Origin: Hyphomicrobiales bacterium
GTDB taxonomy: Bacteria; Pseudomonadota; Alphaproteobacteria; Rhizobiales; HXMU1428-3
DNA length: 64,000 bases
Direction: 5' to 3'
Assembly (NCBI GenBank): GCA_021775425.1
Contig: JAJFHX010000036.1
Location: 27,932-91,931 of the forward strand
Shown here: positions 23,801 through 33,020 of the stretch, piece after piece
Layout: each line of letters starts with the position of its first letter
Numbering within the stretch: the first letter of the stretch is position 1
Notes under the pieces: generated by a model
What the model saw: the letters and a program-made list of their open reading frames with translations, nothing else
Told to the model about the DNA's origin: nothing
The model's database searches: none
Program-made: the position numbers and the translations under genes

Positions 23801-25129
23801 ATGAACCAGCCGCAAAACAATAACGCAGCTACAAACCAGAAAAAGAAAAAATCTTTTTCTATTCATAAGCATGTGTTTTTCGGAATCTTCACCATGAGTG
23901 TACTGATCTTTGGCATTGGCGCATGGGCCGCAACAGCTGAACTCTCAGGCGCGGTGATTTCACAAGGACTGATCGTTGTTGATAAAAACGTCAAAAAAGT
24001 TCAGCACCGTGATGGTGGCATCGTGTCAGTTATCAATGTGAAAAATGGCGACCGCGTCAAAGCTGGTGACGTTTTACTGAAACTGGAAGACACACAATTA
24101 AAATCTGAGCTGGGTGTAATTCAGGCCCAATTGATAGAACTGGCCGCCCGCGGAGCCAGGTTGACAGCAGAAATCAACAGTGAAGATAAAATTGAATTTC
24201 CTGAAAATTTTGCAGCCAATGGCCCCCATGCTTTAAAAGTGATGAAAGCCGAAAAGCGCTTGCTCGATATTTCCATCTCTCACAAAAACAGTCAGAAAGA
24301 ACAACTGACTTCGCAAATAGAGCAGTTAAAAGAAGAAATCACCGGCATCATTTCCCAAAGGGATTCCAAACAAAACCAGCTGAAGCTGATCAAAAAAGAG
24401 CTAAAGCAGATCAAATTTCTGCATGATAAAAAATTGACCTCCATCACCAGAGTTTATTCTCTCGAGCGTGAAGAAAAACGGCTTGATGGTGAATATGGCG
24501 GCCTGGTGTCCCAAATCGCCAGAACCAAGGGCAAAATCAGTGAAATCAAAATGCAGATTTTATCCATCGATGAAGGCGCACGCCTGCAAGCACATAAAGA
24601 CCTGCGCGCTTCAGAGGCAAGAATAGCTGAGCTCGAAGAAAGAAAAATCGCAGCGATTGATCGTTTAAGCAGAACAGAATTAATCGCACCGCAGCCCGGC
24701 ATTGTGCATGAATTGACAGTCCACACAATTGGCGGCGTTATTACCTCAGCTGAAACGGTGCTGGTAATCGTGCCGGTACATGAAAATATGAAAATTGAAG
24801 CCAAAATCAACACAACCGATATCGACCAGGTCTTTGTTGGCAGAGACGCAAAATTACGCTTCTCAGCATTCAGCCAGCAATCCACACCTGAATTGGACGG
24901 AAGAGTAATTCAGGTTTCAGCCGATGCATCAACAGACCCGAAAACAGCACAACCCTATTATCTCGCAGAAATTGAGGTCAAGCCGGAATCCAAATCACAG
25001 TTGAAAAATCTCAGTCTTGTCCCCGGCATGCCGGTTGAAATATTTATTTCAACCGGAGAGCGTACAGCTCTCTCATATTTGACAAAACCGATAAGAGATC
25101 AACTGCAACGTGCGTTCCGGGAAGAATGA
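23801..25129 (+). CDS. HlyD-family type I secretion adaptor
   Basis: This 442-aa periplasmic adaptor has one membrane segment at about residues 25-45. A biotinyl-lipoyl-like segment follows (GGIVSVINVKNGDRVKAGDVL), then a long coiled-coil hairpin rich in Glu/Lys/Gln (about 150-290), a second lipoyl half (ELIAPQPGIVHEL) and a C-terminal beta-barrel region. Length and order match PrtE/HlyD proteins, which link the ABC exporter to a TolC-like channel. It follows the membrane-anchored RTX gene at 40 bases, with AAAGGT before the ATG. It completes the inner-membrane half of the exporter for this locus. Confidence 0.95.
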   Translation: MNQPQNNNAATNQKKKKSFSIHKHVFFGIFTMSVLIFGIGAWAATAELSGAVISQGLIVVDKNVKKVQHRDGGIVSVINVKNGDRVKAGDVLLKLEDTQLKSELGVIQAQLIELAARGARLTAEINSEDKIEFPENFAANGPHALKVMKAEKRLLDISISHKNSQKEQLTSQIEQLKEEITGIISQRDSKQNQLKLIKKELKQIKFLHDKKLTSITRVYSLEREEKRLDGEYGGLVSQIARTKGKISEIKMQILSIDEGARLQAHKDLRASEARIAELEERKIAAIDRLSRTELIAPQPGIVHELTVHTIGGVITSAETVLVIVPVHENMKIEAKINTTDIDQVFVGRDAKLRFSAFSQQSTPELDGRVIQVSADASTDPKTAQPYYLAEIEVKPESKSQLKNLSLVPGMPVEIFISTGERTALSYLTKPIRDQLQRAFREE

Positions 25130-25311
25130 CAAGGCGTGAAACGTTTGTCTTTCATCAGAAAATGCTGTTTCAAATCAATAACCCAGTCAATATTGCTCAT
25201 TCATTAAATAAATCAATAAAATTGGTTGTATTACGTAAAGATTCAACCAAAATTTAACTTCTTCCCCTTCAATGTGATTATTAATTCTTATTGCACGAAG
25301 GGGTGTTTCTT

Positions 25312-26328
25312 ATGAAGCGGGTAATATTTTGCGTCGTCTCAGTTGTTGTTTATGCGCTGGGGCTAACATCCGGAGTTTATGCTTCGGACAAACAGATGGA
25401 GACTTTAAAGCAGCTATATAAAAGGCCGCTCTACATTCCATTTCCAAAGTCAGCCCCTTATTCACCTCAATTGGCGACCCTTGGCAAAAAGCTGTTTTTT
25501 GACCCAAGACTCTCTGGCGCCAAAAACATGAACTGCGCCAGCTGCCATAACCCCTCCTTTGGTTTTGAAACACCCGTAGCGCTGGCTGTAGGTGCCGCAA
25601 ATGCAAAACTGGGAAGGCACGCGCCAACAACTCTGAATATGGCCTGGGTAAAGCCGTTTTTCTGGGATGGTCGTGCCAAAACCCTTGAAGATCAAGCCGA
25701 AGGCCCCTTGACGGCTGAAGTAGAAATGAATGGCAAATTCAGTGAGATCGTGCCCGAACTAAAAGAAATTGCTGAATATCAAAAATGGTTTGACCATCTT
25801 TTCCCGGGCAAAGGAATTACAAGGGAAACAATCCTGACCGCCATCGCCACCTATGAAAGAACCATAGTTTCGAACTGGTCTCCATTTGATCGCTGGGTCG
25901 AAGGAAATGAAACGGCCATTAGTGAAAGCGCAAAAAAGGGCTTCGTGTTGTTTAATGGCAAGGCCAACTGTGTCGCCTGCCACACAGGCTGGAATTTTAC
26001 TGATAATAAATTCCATGATATCGGAGCCGACACTGAGGATATTGGCCGCGCTAAATTTGAGCCAAACAATCCAAAAGCGATGCATGCCTTTAAAACACCC
26101 GGTCTGAGAAACCTGACACAACGCGCTCCGTTTACCCATAATGGATCACTGAGCAATCTTGAAGCAATCGTCCTGCATTATGAAACAGGTGGCATCAACC
26201 GCCCCTCAAGATCAGTCGACATGATACCTTTTACCCTCTCTGATACAGAGCGCGAAGATCTGATTAATTTTTTAATCTCACTGACAGCAGATAAATCTGA
26301 AGTGGCAATGCCGGTATTACCAAATTGA
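25312..26328 (+). CDS. Di-haem cytochrome c peroxidase (CcpA/MauG family)
   Basis: This 338-aa protein has a cleavable signal peptide (about residues 1-25, ending GVYASD). It has two c-type haem motifs, CASCH (C75, C78, H79) and CVACH (C220, C223, H224). Bacterial di-haem peroxidases reduce hydrogen peroxide to water in the periplasm with electrons from cytochrome c. MauG-like enzymes share the fold and cannot be excluded. The TPGLRNLTQRAPFTHNGS segment is typical of the family C-domain. The ATG at 25312 follows GAAGGGG. TTG at 25291 is an unlikely start. It lies between the type I exporter and a chemoreceptor, which fits a peroxide-handling theme but not a proven pathway. Confidence 0.93.
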   Translation: MKRVIFCVVSVVVYALGLTSGVYASDKQMETLKQLYKRPLYIPFPKSAPYSPQLATLGKKLFFDPRLSGAKNMNCASCHNPSFGFETPVALAVGAANAKLGRHAPTTLNMAWVKPFFWDGRAKTLEDQAEGPLTAEVEMNGKFSEIVPELKEIAEYQKWFDHLFPGKGITRETILTAIATYERTIVSNWSPFDRWVEGNETAISESAKKGFVLFNGKANCVACHTGWNFTDNKFHDIGADTEDIGRAKFEPNNPKAMHAFKTPGLRNLTQRAPFTHNGSLSNLEAIVLHYETGGINRPSRSVDMIPFTLSDTEREDLINFLISLTADKSEVAMPVLPN

Positions 26329-26344
26329 TTTCAAGGAAAATAAA

Positions 26345-28001
26345 ATGTCTATAAAATATAAAATACTCATACCCATTATCGGTGCCTTGCTGTTTGGATT
26401 TATGTTATCTGGAGCTGTTGCCTGGATGGCCCTCAACCAGGGTAATAAAATGTCGACAATCAGCCAGGAGGCACTGGCAGAAGACCAGTTGGGAGCTGAG
26501 CTTCGTGAAAAGTTTTCTGTGGCGACAGGGTTTATTAACAAAGTCACCTCTATGGCAGATTTTGTCGATGAGCAGGAAATCAAGAAAAACTACAGTACGG
26601 TGATTGAGCCCATTGACCAAAACATCACAGATATGGAACAGCTGGTCCATAGTGATACTTTGATTGAACAAGCTAAAAACTCTGAGAACTGAATTTCAGA
26701 GTTGGATGGTCGATGTGAAACTCATTCTCGGTTTGGAAAAAGGTAATAATATTCCCACCATTGAAGCAATCGATCGCAAAAAAATCACCATTGATCAATT
26801 AATTTCTGACATCAGCAGTATTGTCTCAAGTGAAACAAAAACCTCACTGGAGAATTCAAAACAATCTATGAATACCGCCATGTTCTGGGCGATGCTATTG
26901 TCTTTTGCTTTTGTTCTTGTTGGTAGTGCAGTTTCACTATTTCTCGTCAATGGTATTTGTCAGCCATTGGTTGATCTGGTCAGGGCTGCTGAGCGGTTAA
27001 ACGCAGGTGAAACCAGCATCACATTTGCAGGTTTAGAGAGAAAAGATGAAGTCGGAGCCGTTTCACGCGCAATCGCCGGTTTTAAAGATGGTGTTGCCAA
27101 ACGCGGTGAACTCGAAGCTCAGGCCAACCTCGATCATCAACAACAACGCGACAGACAACGCTCAATCGAAACTTTAATCAGTGAGTTTCAGGAAAGTTCA
27201 AATCAGATTCTTGTCTCCGTCGATGATAAAATGAAAATTATGGAACAGTCAGCGCTGTCCCTGGCTTCATTGACCGAAGAAACATCAGGAAAATCCCTGA
27301 ATGCATCTGACGCCTCCAATATTGCTTCGTCCAGTGTGCAGTCAGCCGCATCTGCTGCGGAAGAAATGTCAGCATCAATTAATGAGATTGTCTCTCAGGT
27401 CAATCAGACAACTGCGATTGTTCAGAAAGCGACCGATATGGCGCATCAGACAGATCAGGAAGTAAAAGAACTGTCAGACGCCACCTCAAAAATTGGAGAT
27501 ATCAGTTCTTTAATTCAGGAAATCGCCGAACAGACCAATCTCCTCGCCTTGAATGCAACCATCGAAGCGGCAAGAGCTGGCGAGTCAGGTAAAGGTTTCG
27601 CCGTTGTTGCTCAGGAAGTGAAATCCCTTGCAACCCAGACAGCCAAAGCCACGTCTGACATTTCAGAGCAGATCAAGATGATCCAGAGCGCATCTGGCAA
27701 TACAGCCGGGGCCATCAAGCAGATTGTGGAAACAATGAACGAAGTCAACAGCTATGCCACAGCTATTAACGGAGCCATGGAACAGCAGGGTGAAGCAACA
27801 ACTGAAATTAGTACCAGTGTCATGAGAGCATCAAACGGAACAAAAGAAGTAGATCAGAACATTTCCAGCGTCAGCGAAGCGGCGACAGAAACCAGCCAGA
27901 CAGCCAACAATGTGGTCAAGATCACAAGAGAAGCCTCTGAGGAAACCGCAGAGTTAAACAAGATTGTGCAAAAGTTTCTTGAAAAGGTAGCTACAGCCTG
28001 A
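26345..28001 (+). pseudogene. Methyl-accepting chemotaxis protein, frameshifted
   Basis: The locus encodes a chemoreceptor in two frames. The first frame (26345-26692) gives the N-terminal membrane segment and the first part of a periplasmic sensor (about 110 aa). The second frame (open from 26664 to 28001) gives the rest of the sensor and the second membrane segment ([20 protein letters not shown]). It also encodes a HAMP domain and a complete signalling hairpin with [22 protein letters not shown]. Removing one A from the A5 run at 26675-26679 would join the frames into one normal receptor of about 550 aa. The gene starts 16 bases after the cytochrome c peroxidase, so the two look co-transcribed. 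A sequencing error, phase variation or true decay are all possible. Confidence 0.9.
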
Positions 28002-28255
28002 TGGTGAATTTAATCGCTAATCACAATCTCATACCACTTTGGGTGAGAATCAGCTAATATGGCGTGACTTTTAAGTTACTCTGAAAGGGATTTTGGAGGC
28101 AGCTATCAATTTCATTGTTTATAAGATAGCAATCTTACGTTGTGTGAGAGTGACCAATCATATATAAAGTTCACTAGTTAGTTTGATACGGACCAGTGTA
28201 CTGGTATAGCGTTTTATAGTTTTATGTCCGTTTTTTTTATATTCCGGGGGTTATC

Positions 28256-29038
28256 ATGAAACGACTAAAATGCTTAAAAGCACTGACTTTAATGTTATGT
28301 GCATTCATCTACATAAATTCTTCCACCACACCAGCTTTAGCAGAAGATCCTTCTGACGCTTACGTATTCCCGTTTGCCTCTGTCTCTGGCACAGAAGTTT
28401 TCAAAGATAATTACGAAAGCTATGTCGGCGGATATGTTGCCTTGAATGGTGATCTGGATAAGAACGGCCTCATCCTGCGGCTTCTGTTTTCATATGGTGA
28501 GTATGATTTTCATGATGGGACAAATGCCATCGACGCAGATTATAGACAAGGCGATATCATGCTTGGTTACCAGGTCATTCGCGACGATGTGAATTATAGC
28601 TTGCTTGTCGGTATTGATTATGAAAAACACGATCTCACCCCAGACTCGCCAAACTTTAAATTACGCGGGTCTGACATCGGCTTTAAAGTAGCCTGGGGGG
28701 CTGAAACTGAAAGATACAAACAGTCACCATTATACTGGGCGATCCGCGGTGATTACACCACAGCATACGATACTTATTATTCTATCTTCCGTCTCGGCTA
28801 TGATGTCGGCCGTGTAGTCATTGGTCCTGAAGGCTGGGTCCTTGGTGATGAAACTGGCGATGCAGCACGGATTGGTGCCTTTGCACTTTACGATATCAAC
28901 TTAGGAAATAAAGTCGGCACAATCTCTGTCTCAGGTGGTTATCAGTTTGTGGACAATGCTGATGCTATAAATGGAAACAACTTTGGTGAAGAAAGTGCAT
29001 ATGGAACAGTTAAGTTCACCATGGGCTTCGGGCACTAA
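28256..29038 (+). CDS. BcsS-like outer-membrane beta-barrel protein
   Basis: This 260-aa protein has a signal peptide (about residues 1-29, ending PALAED). A series of amphipathic beta strands alternates with Gly and aromatic residues (for example YVGGYVALNGDLDKNGLILR) and ends in FTMGFGH, as expected for an outer-membrane barrel. The LNGDLDKNGLILRL segment resembles BcsS, a protein found with cellulose synthesis genes in alphaproteobacteria. No bcsA or bcsB is present here, so its role is open. GGGGG precedes the ATG at 28256. The 254-base gap upstream (28002-28255) is AT-rich with no gene seen. A hairpin terminator follows the stop codon. Confidence 0.68.
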   Translation: MKRLKCLKALTLMLCAFIYINSSTTPALAEDPSDAYVFPFASVSGTEVFKDNYESYVGGYVALNGDLDKNGLILRLLFSYGEYDFHDGTNAIDADYRQGDIMLGYQVIRDDVNYSLLVGIDYEKHDLTPDSPNFKLRGSDIGFKVAWGAETERYKQSPLYWAIRGDYTTAYDTYYSIFRLGYDVGRVVIGPEGWVLGDETGDAARIGAFALYDINLGNKVGTISVSGGYQFVDNADAINGNNFGEESAYGTVKFTMGFGH

Positions 29039-29085
29039 TTTTTCTGCCATCTGATATACTGATAACCGGACAGAATATCTAAAAT

Positions 29086-29121
29086 AAAATGGGCCGCTCT
29101 TTGATAAGAGCGACCCATTTT
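29086..29121 (+). terminator. Rho-independent-type terminator
   Basis: A 16-base stem (AAAATGGGCCGCTCTT with one mismatch) closes on a four-base loop (TGAT) and is followed by an A/T-rich stretch. It lies about 50 bases after the BcsS-like gene. Confidence 0.75.
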
Positions 29122-29174
29122 ATAATTTTGGATTAGCCACAAATTACTTTGATTGCTAACACGTTAAGTTAGGT

Positions 29175-29381
29175 CTAGTGCTGAGTGAAGCTCTCTGATT
29201 TAGAACGGACAGGCTCAGAACAAGTATCACTAAGCACGTCTTCAACGCTCACCTCTTCCAGAGAGAAACCAAAGTCCTTAATCAACTTATGATCGTAGTG
29301 GGAAAGCTGCGGCTGCCAGCCTTTCACGATCCATCCTCTTTTAACATCACCAAGTTGGTCTTTAAGTACAAACGCTTTCAT
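29175..29381 (-). CDS. Small protein of unknown function (68 aa)
   Basis: I do not recognise this protein. It is soluble, without signal peptide or membrane segment, begins MKAFVLKDQLGD and is mildly acidic toward the C-terminus (SLEEVSVEDVL). AAAAGG lies eight bases before the ATG at 29381. It starts 23 bases after the stop codon of the upstream VOC-family gene on the same strand, so the two are probably co-transcribed. Confidence 0.6.
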   Translation of the reverse strand: MKAFVLKDQLGDVKRGWIVKGWQPQLSHYDHKLIKDFGFSLEEVSVEDVLSDTCSEPVRSKSESFTQH

Positions 29382-29404
29382 AATCACGGCCTTTTCATAT
29401 CTGT

Positions 29405-30040
29405 TTAATTACGAATGCTAGATTTGCAATCATCAGTACCGGCCGGCTTAACCACACCAAAAGTATTCTGGTTAGGGTCACGGATAATCGCAATCTGGTG
29501 CCCACCAGCTATTTCAAATGGCCTTTGCAAGATTGTGCCGCCCGCTTTTTCTGCAGCCTCTACCGCATCTCTGACATTCTCAACCTGAAAATAAATCAGC
29601 CAGCCTTTACTTTTGATTGTCTGATTATCAAGTTGAGTTTCATTCATCATCCCGGCAACTTCCTGATCACCAGACATAAAAATAGTATACTTATCGTCTT
29701 CTGAAACAGGCGTACTGTTCAGTTCATTCAGGCCGACGAACTTGCTTTTCCAGCCGAAAACATTGGCATAAAATTTCCCAATCGCAGCTGGTTCAGGGGC
29801 CAGCAATTCATTCCACCAGATAGAGCCAACAACAGGGCATTCCGAGTTGGAGGTTGTAAGCTTGGTGTTGGTCGAAATTTCAGCGGCTTGAACTGAACTG
29901 CTTACAACTGGTGAACTAATCACAACAGCCAGAGCCACAGCAGCCCCCGCTATCACTTTAAGGTGGTCAGACCAGCTTGAGTTGAATTGGAAATTGAATT
30001 CAGGACGGACAAAGAATCCGTTAAATGATTTCTTTGACAT
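29405..30040 (-). CDS. Exported VOC-family (glyoxalase-fold) protein
   Basis: This 211-aa protein has a long N-terminal region followed by a hydrophobic signal-like segment (about residues 30-52, VIAGAAVALAVVISSPVVSS, then VQAAE). A single vicinal-oxygen-chelate domain starts near SIWWNELLAPEPAAIGKFY and ends near IIRDPNQNTFGVVKP. The domain resembles the CFP-30/glyoxalase-like group with unknown substrates. Export to the periplasm is inferred from the signal segment. The ATG at 30040 follows GGGAGA. An upstream in-frame start at 30100 is less likely. The gene is divergent from a secreted hydrolase and appears to lead a two-gene unit with the 68-aa protein. Confidence 0.82.
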   Translation of the reverse strand: MSKKSFNGFFVRPEFNFQFNSSWSDHLKVIAGAAVALAVVISSPVVSSSVQAAEISTNTKLTTSNSECPVVGSIWWNELLAPEPAAIGKFYANVFGWKSKFVGLNELNSTPVSEDDKYTIFMSGDQEVAGMMNETQLDNQTIKSKGWLIYFQVENVRDAVEAAEKAGGTILQRPFEIAGGHQIAIIRDPNQNTFGVVKPAGTDDCKSSIRN

Positions 30041-30345
30041 TTTGTTCTCCCACAAATAGCAAAAAACATAAGTTGAATATTTGATTGTCGTTATTTGCAC
30101 TTAATAATACAGGGAGCTGATTTGACTGAAAAATCATATCAAACATTAAGGTTACTTGTAGACATTAATGGAGCTCTTATGAAAACTTGCTATAAAAATT
30201 CACCCTCAATTGGCTGAGAATTTCTTCCGTTGAATACGAGCTATGAATTAATTAAATGATTTGTGTTTTAATCTGCAAAAACCAGCCTGCATCAGGTTCT
30301 GGAAAAACAGAGATTTAACAACTCAAATGAAAAAGGATTGGGTTC
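30041..30345. other. Divergent intergenic region, VOC protein / hydrolase
   Basis: The 305 bases are AT-rich and hold no gene that I can support. They must carry the promoters of the two divergent exported proteins. No clear operator dyad is visible. Confidence 0.4.
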
Positions 30346-31341
30346 TTGAATGTTTTAAGCAGAAAACAATTGGTCTGTTTTCTTCTCGTTGCTCTCATAG
30401 CAGCATTTAGCAGTATTGTTTGTTACTCCAATTCACATGATAAAACCTATACAGTTGAAGACGTTGTCTTCAACACCAATGTCGTGCCGGATACAACCAA
30501 TGACAAACCTCTCGATGTAAAGTCGAAACTTTATCTGCCTCGAAACCGGAAAGACCCGGTATCCGCCGTTATCATATCCCCATCAAGTGGCGGAGTTGAA
30601 AAAGAAAGAGAACTCTATTACGCCAGAAATCTTGCTAAATCCGGCATTGCCGTATTGATAGTAGATAGTTTTAAATCACGCGGCTTAACCAATTCCGTCT
30701 ATGATCAAAGTGTCCTCGAGACCTGGCAAATGGTGAATGACGCGATTGGTGGCTTAAAGTTTCTAAGTAAAGACAACCGTATAAACAGCAAGAAAATCGG
30801 CATCATGGGCGTCTCAAAAGGCGGGTCAGTCGCCATGGATACAGCTCATACTATTGTTGGCAGATGGGCAGGTGTAATAGGCATCAGGTTCGCTGCTCAC
30901 ATCGCCATCTCGCCTGATTGTAACTGGACCTTCCGTTCAAACAAAACAACAGGCGCACCGATATATTTTATGCTGGCAGAGCTGGATGATCAGACACTGG
31001 TCAGCGCCTGCGTTAATAAGGCCAAAAGGTTGAGTGAAGCTGGCAATAAGTTCGTGAAAACCACAATCTATAAAGGCGCTCACCATGCATGGGAAGAACT
31101 GGGCAAAGAACCGGAATTTGATTCGAATGTCGAGAATTTCTCGGAGTGCCGCGTCTGGGTTGAAAATAATGGCAAAATGAGATCAGCAGATACCAACGAA
31201 ATCATTGATGATGAGGACTGGTATGGCTGGGCATCTGAGAACTGCAAAAAATTAGGCGCGACATGCTGCGGCGGCACCAGAGAACAAAAACAAAAAGCCA
31301 TGCAGGATATAATTACGTTTCTTAGATGGTATGACTTTTAA
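30346..31341 (+). CDS. Exported dienelactone-hydrolase-like alpha/beta hydrolase
   Basis: This 331-aa protein has an N-terminal hydrophobic signal (about residues 8-27, VCFLLVALIAAFSSIVCYS). Its alpha/beta-hydrolase domain has the nucleophile motif GVSKGG, an aspartate in LAELDDQT and a histidine in GAHHAWE, consistent with a Ser-Asp-His triad. The dienelactone hydrolase group cleaves ester or lactone substrates, but the substrate here is unknown. The C-terminal part is Cys-rich (C-X-KKLGATCCGG) and could form disulfides outside the cytoplasm. The start is TTG at 30346, with AAAAGGA eight bases upstream. The nearby ATG is out of frame. A strong terminator follows. Confidence 0.82.
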   Translation: MNVLSRKQLVCFLLVALIAAFSSIVCYSNSHDKTYTVEDVVFNTNVVPDTTNDKPLDVKSKLYLPRNRKDPVSAVIISPSSGGVEKERELYYARNLAKSGIAVLIVDSFKSRGLTNSVYDQSVLETWQMVNDAIGGLKFLSKDNRINSKKIGIMGVSKGGSVAMDTAHTIVGRWAGVIGIRFAAHIAISPDCNWTFRSNKTTGAPIYFMLAELDDQTLVSACVNKAKRLSEAGNKFVKTTIYKGAHHAWEELGKEPEFDSNVENFSECRVWVENNGKMRSADTNEIIDDEDWYGWASENCKKLGATCCGGTREQKQKAMQDIITFLRWYDF

Positions 31342-31361
31342 AACGATTTAGATATGAAATC

Positions 31362-31402
31362 AAAAAGAACTGCGCAGTTAGAAAACTGCGCAGTTCTTTT
31401 TT
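31362..31402 (+). terminator. Strong Rho-independent terminator
   Basis: The arms AAAAAGAACTGCGCAGTT and AACTGCGCAGTTCTTTTT pair perfectly around AGAA, ending in a run of six T. Because of its symmetry it can also stop transcripts from the minus strand, where kamA ends. Confidence 0.93.
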
Positions 31403-31456
31403 AAAAACCAGTATTCTAAAATTCAGCAAGAAACTAAATTTCAGAATGACCTCGGG

Positions 31457-32767
31457 TTATTCAGCAGCAAGCCGCATTAAATTCCCCAAGCCAAGTTCGG
31501 CAAGAATAGCCTCATGCCCCCCAGGTTTCAGCCATTCCTTTTGAATGTCAGCTGTAAGCGAGCGAAGCGGGTCAAAATAATAATAAGTTTTTAAAGGGTC
31601 GATACACGGTGATCGATAACCGATAATTCCATATTCCTCATTTTGATACTCAAAGCTATGCACATCTCGTTTGCCACCACCACCAGGCGCATCCACCACA
31701 AATAACGGCGTATTAAATCCAGCCGTCGCTCCGCGAATTTCACGTTCCAGATATTGAATTTCCTGAACCGGTACTCTGAAATGCTCGATGCTCTTGACCA
31801 TATCGCAGGCATAAACATAATAAGGCTGGATGTTAACCCGCCCCAGTTTTTTATTGAGTTTAATAAGTGTTCCCGGGTCATCATTCACACCCCGAAGCAA
31901 CACGGTCTGATTGCGAACATAAATGCCTTCAGCATGTAAACGGCGCATCGCTAGTTCCACTAGCGGCGTCACTTCATTCGGGTGGTTAAAGTGGCTGTGA
32001 ATATAAACATTTTTAAAGAGCGCCCGGCCATAATTAGCGACATCAACAATGGTGCGGAACCAGTTCTCATCAGAAAAGAATTTCATCGGTTGAACTGATA
32101 GGGCTTTCGTCGCAAAACGGATGCGACGCACATGCTCAATGTCAAGCAATGCCGTGCCGATTTTTTTAATCATGGCGGGTTTCAAGCGGGCAATATCACC
32201 ACCAGAAACCACGACATCTTCAATGACAGGGTGTGAGCGGATATATTCAATCGCATCATCCCAGTATTTCGGGCTGGAAACATTGTCCTTTTTAACCGTT
32301 TCTGTGTCCTGTCCAACCGCATAACTTCTGGTACAGAACTGACAATAAACCGGACAAACCGAAGTCACCAGAAACAAAACTTTATCAGGGTATCTGTGCA
32401 CCAGGTTGGGAACCGGCGATGTTTCACGTTCACCAAGCGAGTCAATTGTCATCGCTGGGTGGTCCGGCTCAATTTCAGAGAGCATAGGTAGGAATTGTCG
32501 GCGGATTGGGTCGGTTTCAAAACGATCCCATTCGATCATTTCCATAATATAAGGGTTGATACGAACCGACATACCAACCTTCTTCAGCCCTTCTTTCACC
32601 TCCGTGAGAGTTGAAGGTTTGAGAAAAGAACCTGCAATCATTTCTAGCTGGTTCACATTATTGACCGAAGATCTGTCCTGCCATTTATGGTTTAGGAAAT
32701 CAGACCGGGCAATTGTTTCATATGGACTTGATGACTTTCCAAAATGGAACAAATTCGTTTCAGCCAT
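31457..32767 (-). CDS. kamA: Lysine 2,3-aminomutase (KamA type)
   Basis: This 436-aa radical SAM/PLP enzyme should convert L-lysine to L-beta-lysine in the cytosol. The iron-sulfur motif is CPVYCQFC (C138, C142, C145). The PLP lysine is K366 in PGGGGK. Two aspartates that hold the lysine epsilon-amine in the clostridial enzyme have counterparts at D296 (LRGVNDD) and D322 (YACDM). These residues and the full C-terminal region separate it from the shorter EpmB enzymes acting on EF-P. GGAGGTG precedes the ATG at 32767. It is divergent from a Pls/PosA-type peptide synthetase 253 bases away. No AblB acetyltransferase, EpmA or lysine fermentation genes are nearby, so supply of beta-lysine to the synthetase is the simplest reading. 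Confidence 0.92.
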   Translation of the reverse strand: MAETNLFHFGKSSSPYETIARSDFLNHKWQDRSSVNNVNQLEMIAGSFLKPSTLTEVKEGLKKVGMSVRINPYIMEMIEWDRFETDPIRRQFLPMLSEIEPDHPAMTIDSLGERETSPVPNLVHRYPDKVLFLVTSVCPVYCQFCTRSYAVGQDTETVKKDNVSSPKYWDDAIEYIRSHPVIEDVVVSGGDIARLKPAMIKKIGTALLDIEHVRRIRFATKALSVQPMKFFSDENWFRTIVDVANYGRALFKNVYIHSHFNHPNEVTPLVELAMRRLHAEGIYVRNQTVLLRGVNDDPGTLIKLNKKLGRVNIQPYYVYACDMVKSIEHFRVPVQEIQYLEREIRGATAGFNTPLFVVDAPGGGGKRDVHSFEYQNEEYGIIGYRSPCIDPLKTYYYFDPLRSLTADIQKEWLKPGGHEAILAELGLGNLMRLAAE

Positions 32768-32963
32768 GATACACCTCCGCACTATTTATTAATTTATAGT
32801 TACAGAGGCGCAATTGATGTGCCGCAGAGGGTCAGTTTCTATCGTGAATACTTATTAACCTTAACATTCGTCAATCTTTACGAAGAAAAGCACTCGTGAA
32901 TACTGTGGCATGAGCATTGCTTCTCACTGACCAACAAAGACGAATTGCGGCGAACTGCATGCG

Positions 32964-32994
32964 CGAACTTATTTTGAATTTCCGCGCAAGTTCG
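32964..32994. promoter_or_regulatory. Inverted repeat in the kamA / NRPS divergent promoter region
   Basis: CGAACTT and AAGTTCG form a perfect 7-base dyad separated by 17 bases, 26 bases before the NRPS start. A further CGAACT lies at 32951. This is a candidate operator in the only shared regulatory region of kamA and the synthetase. I cannot name a regulator. Confidence 0.35.
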
Positions 32995-33020
32995 TTAGAA
33001 TTTTAAGGCACTGAGAAAAC

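Noticed and set aside
31457..32767. EF-P lysine aminomutase EpmB
   Set aside because: The protein is about 100 residues longer than EpmB, has the lysine-binding aspartates and full C-terminal region of KamA, and no epmA or efp gene is adjacent.
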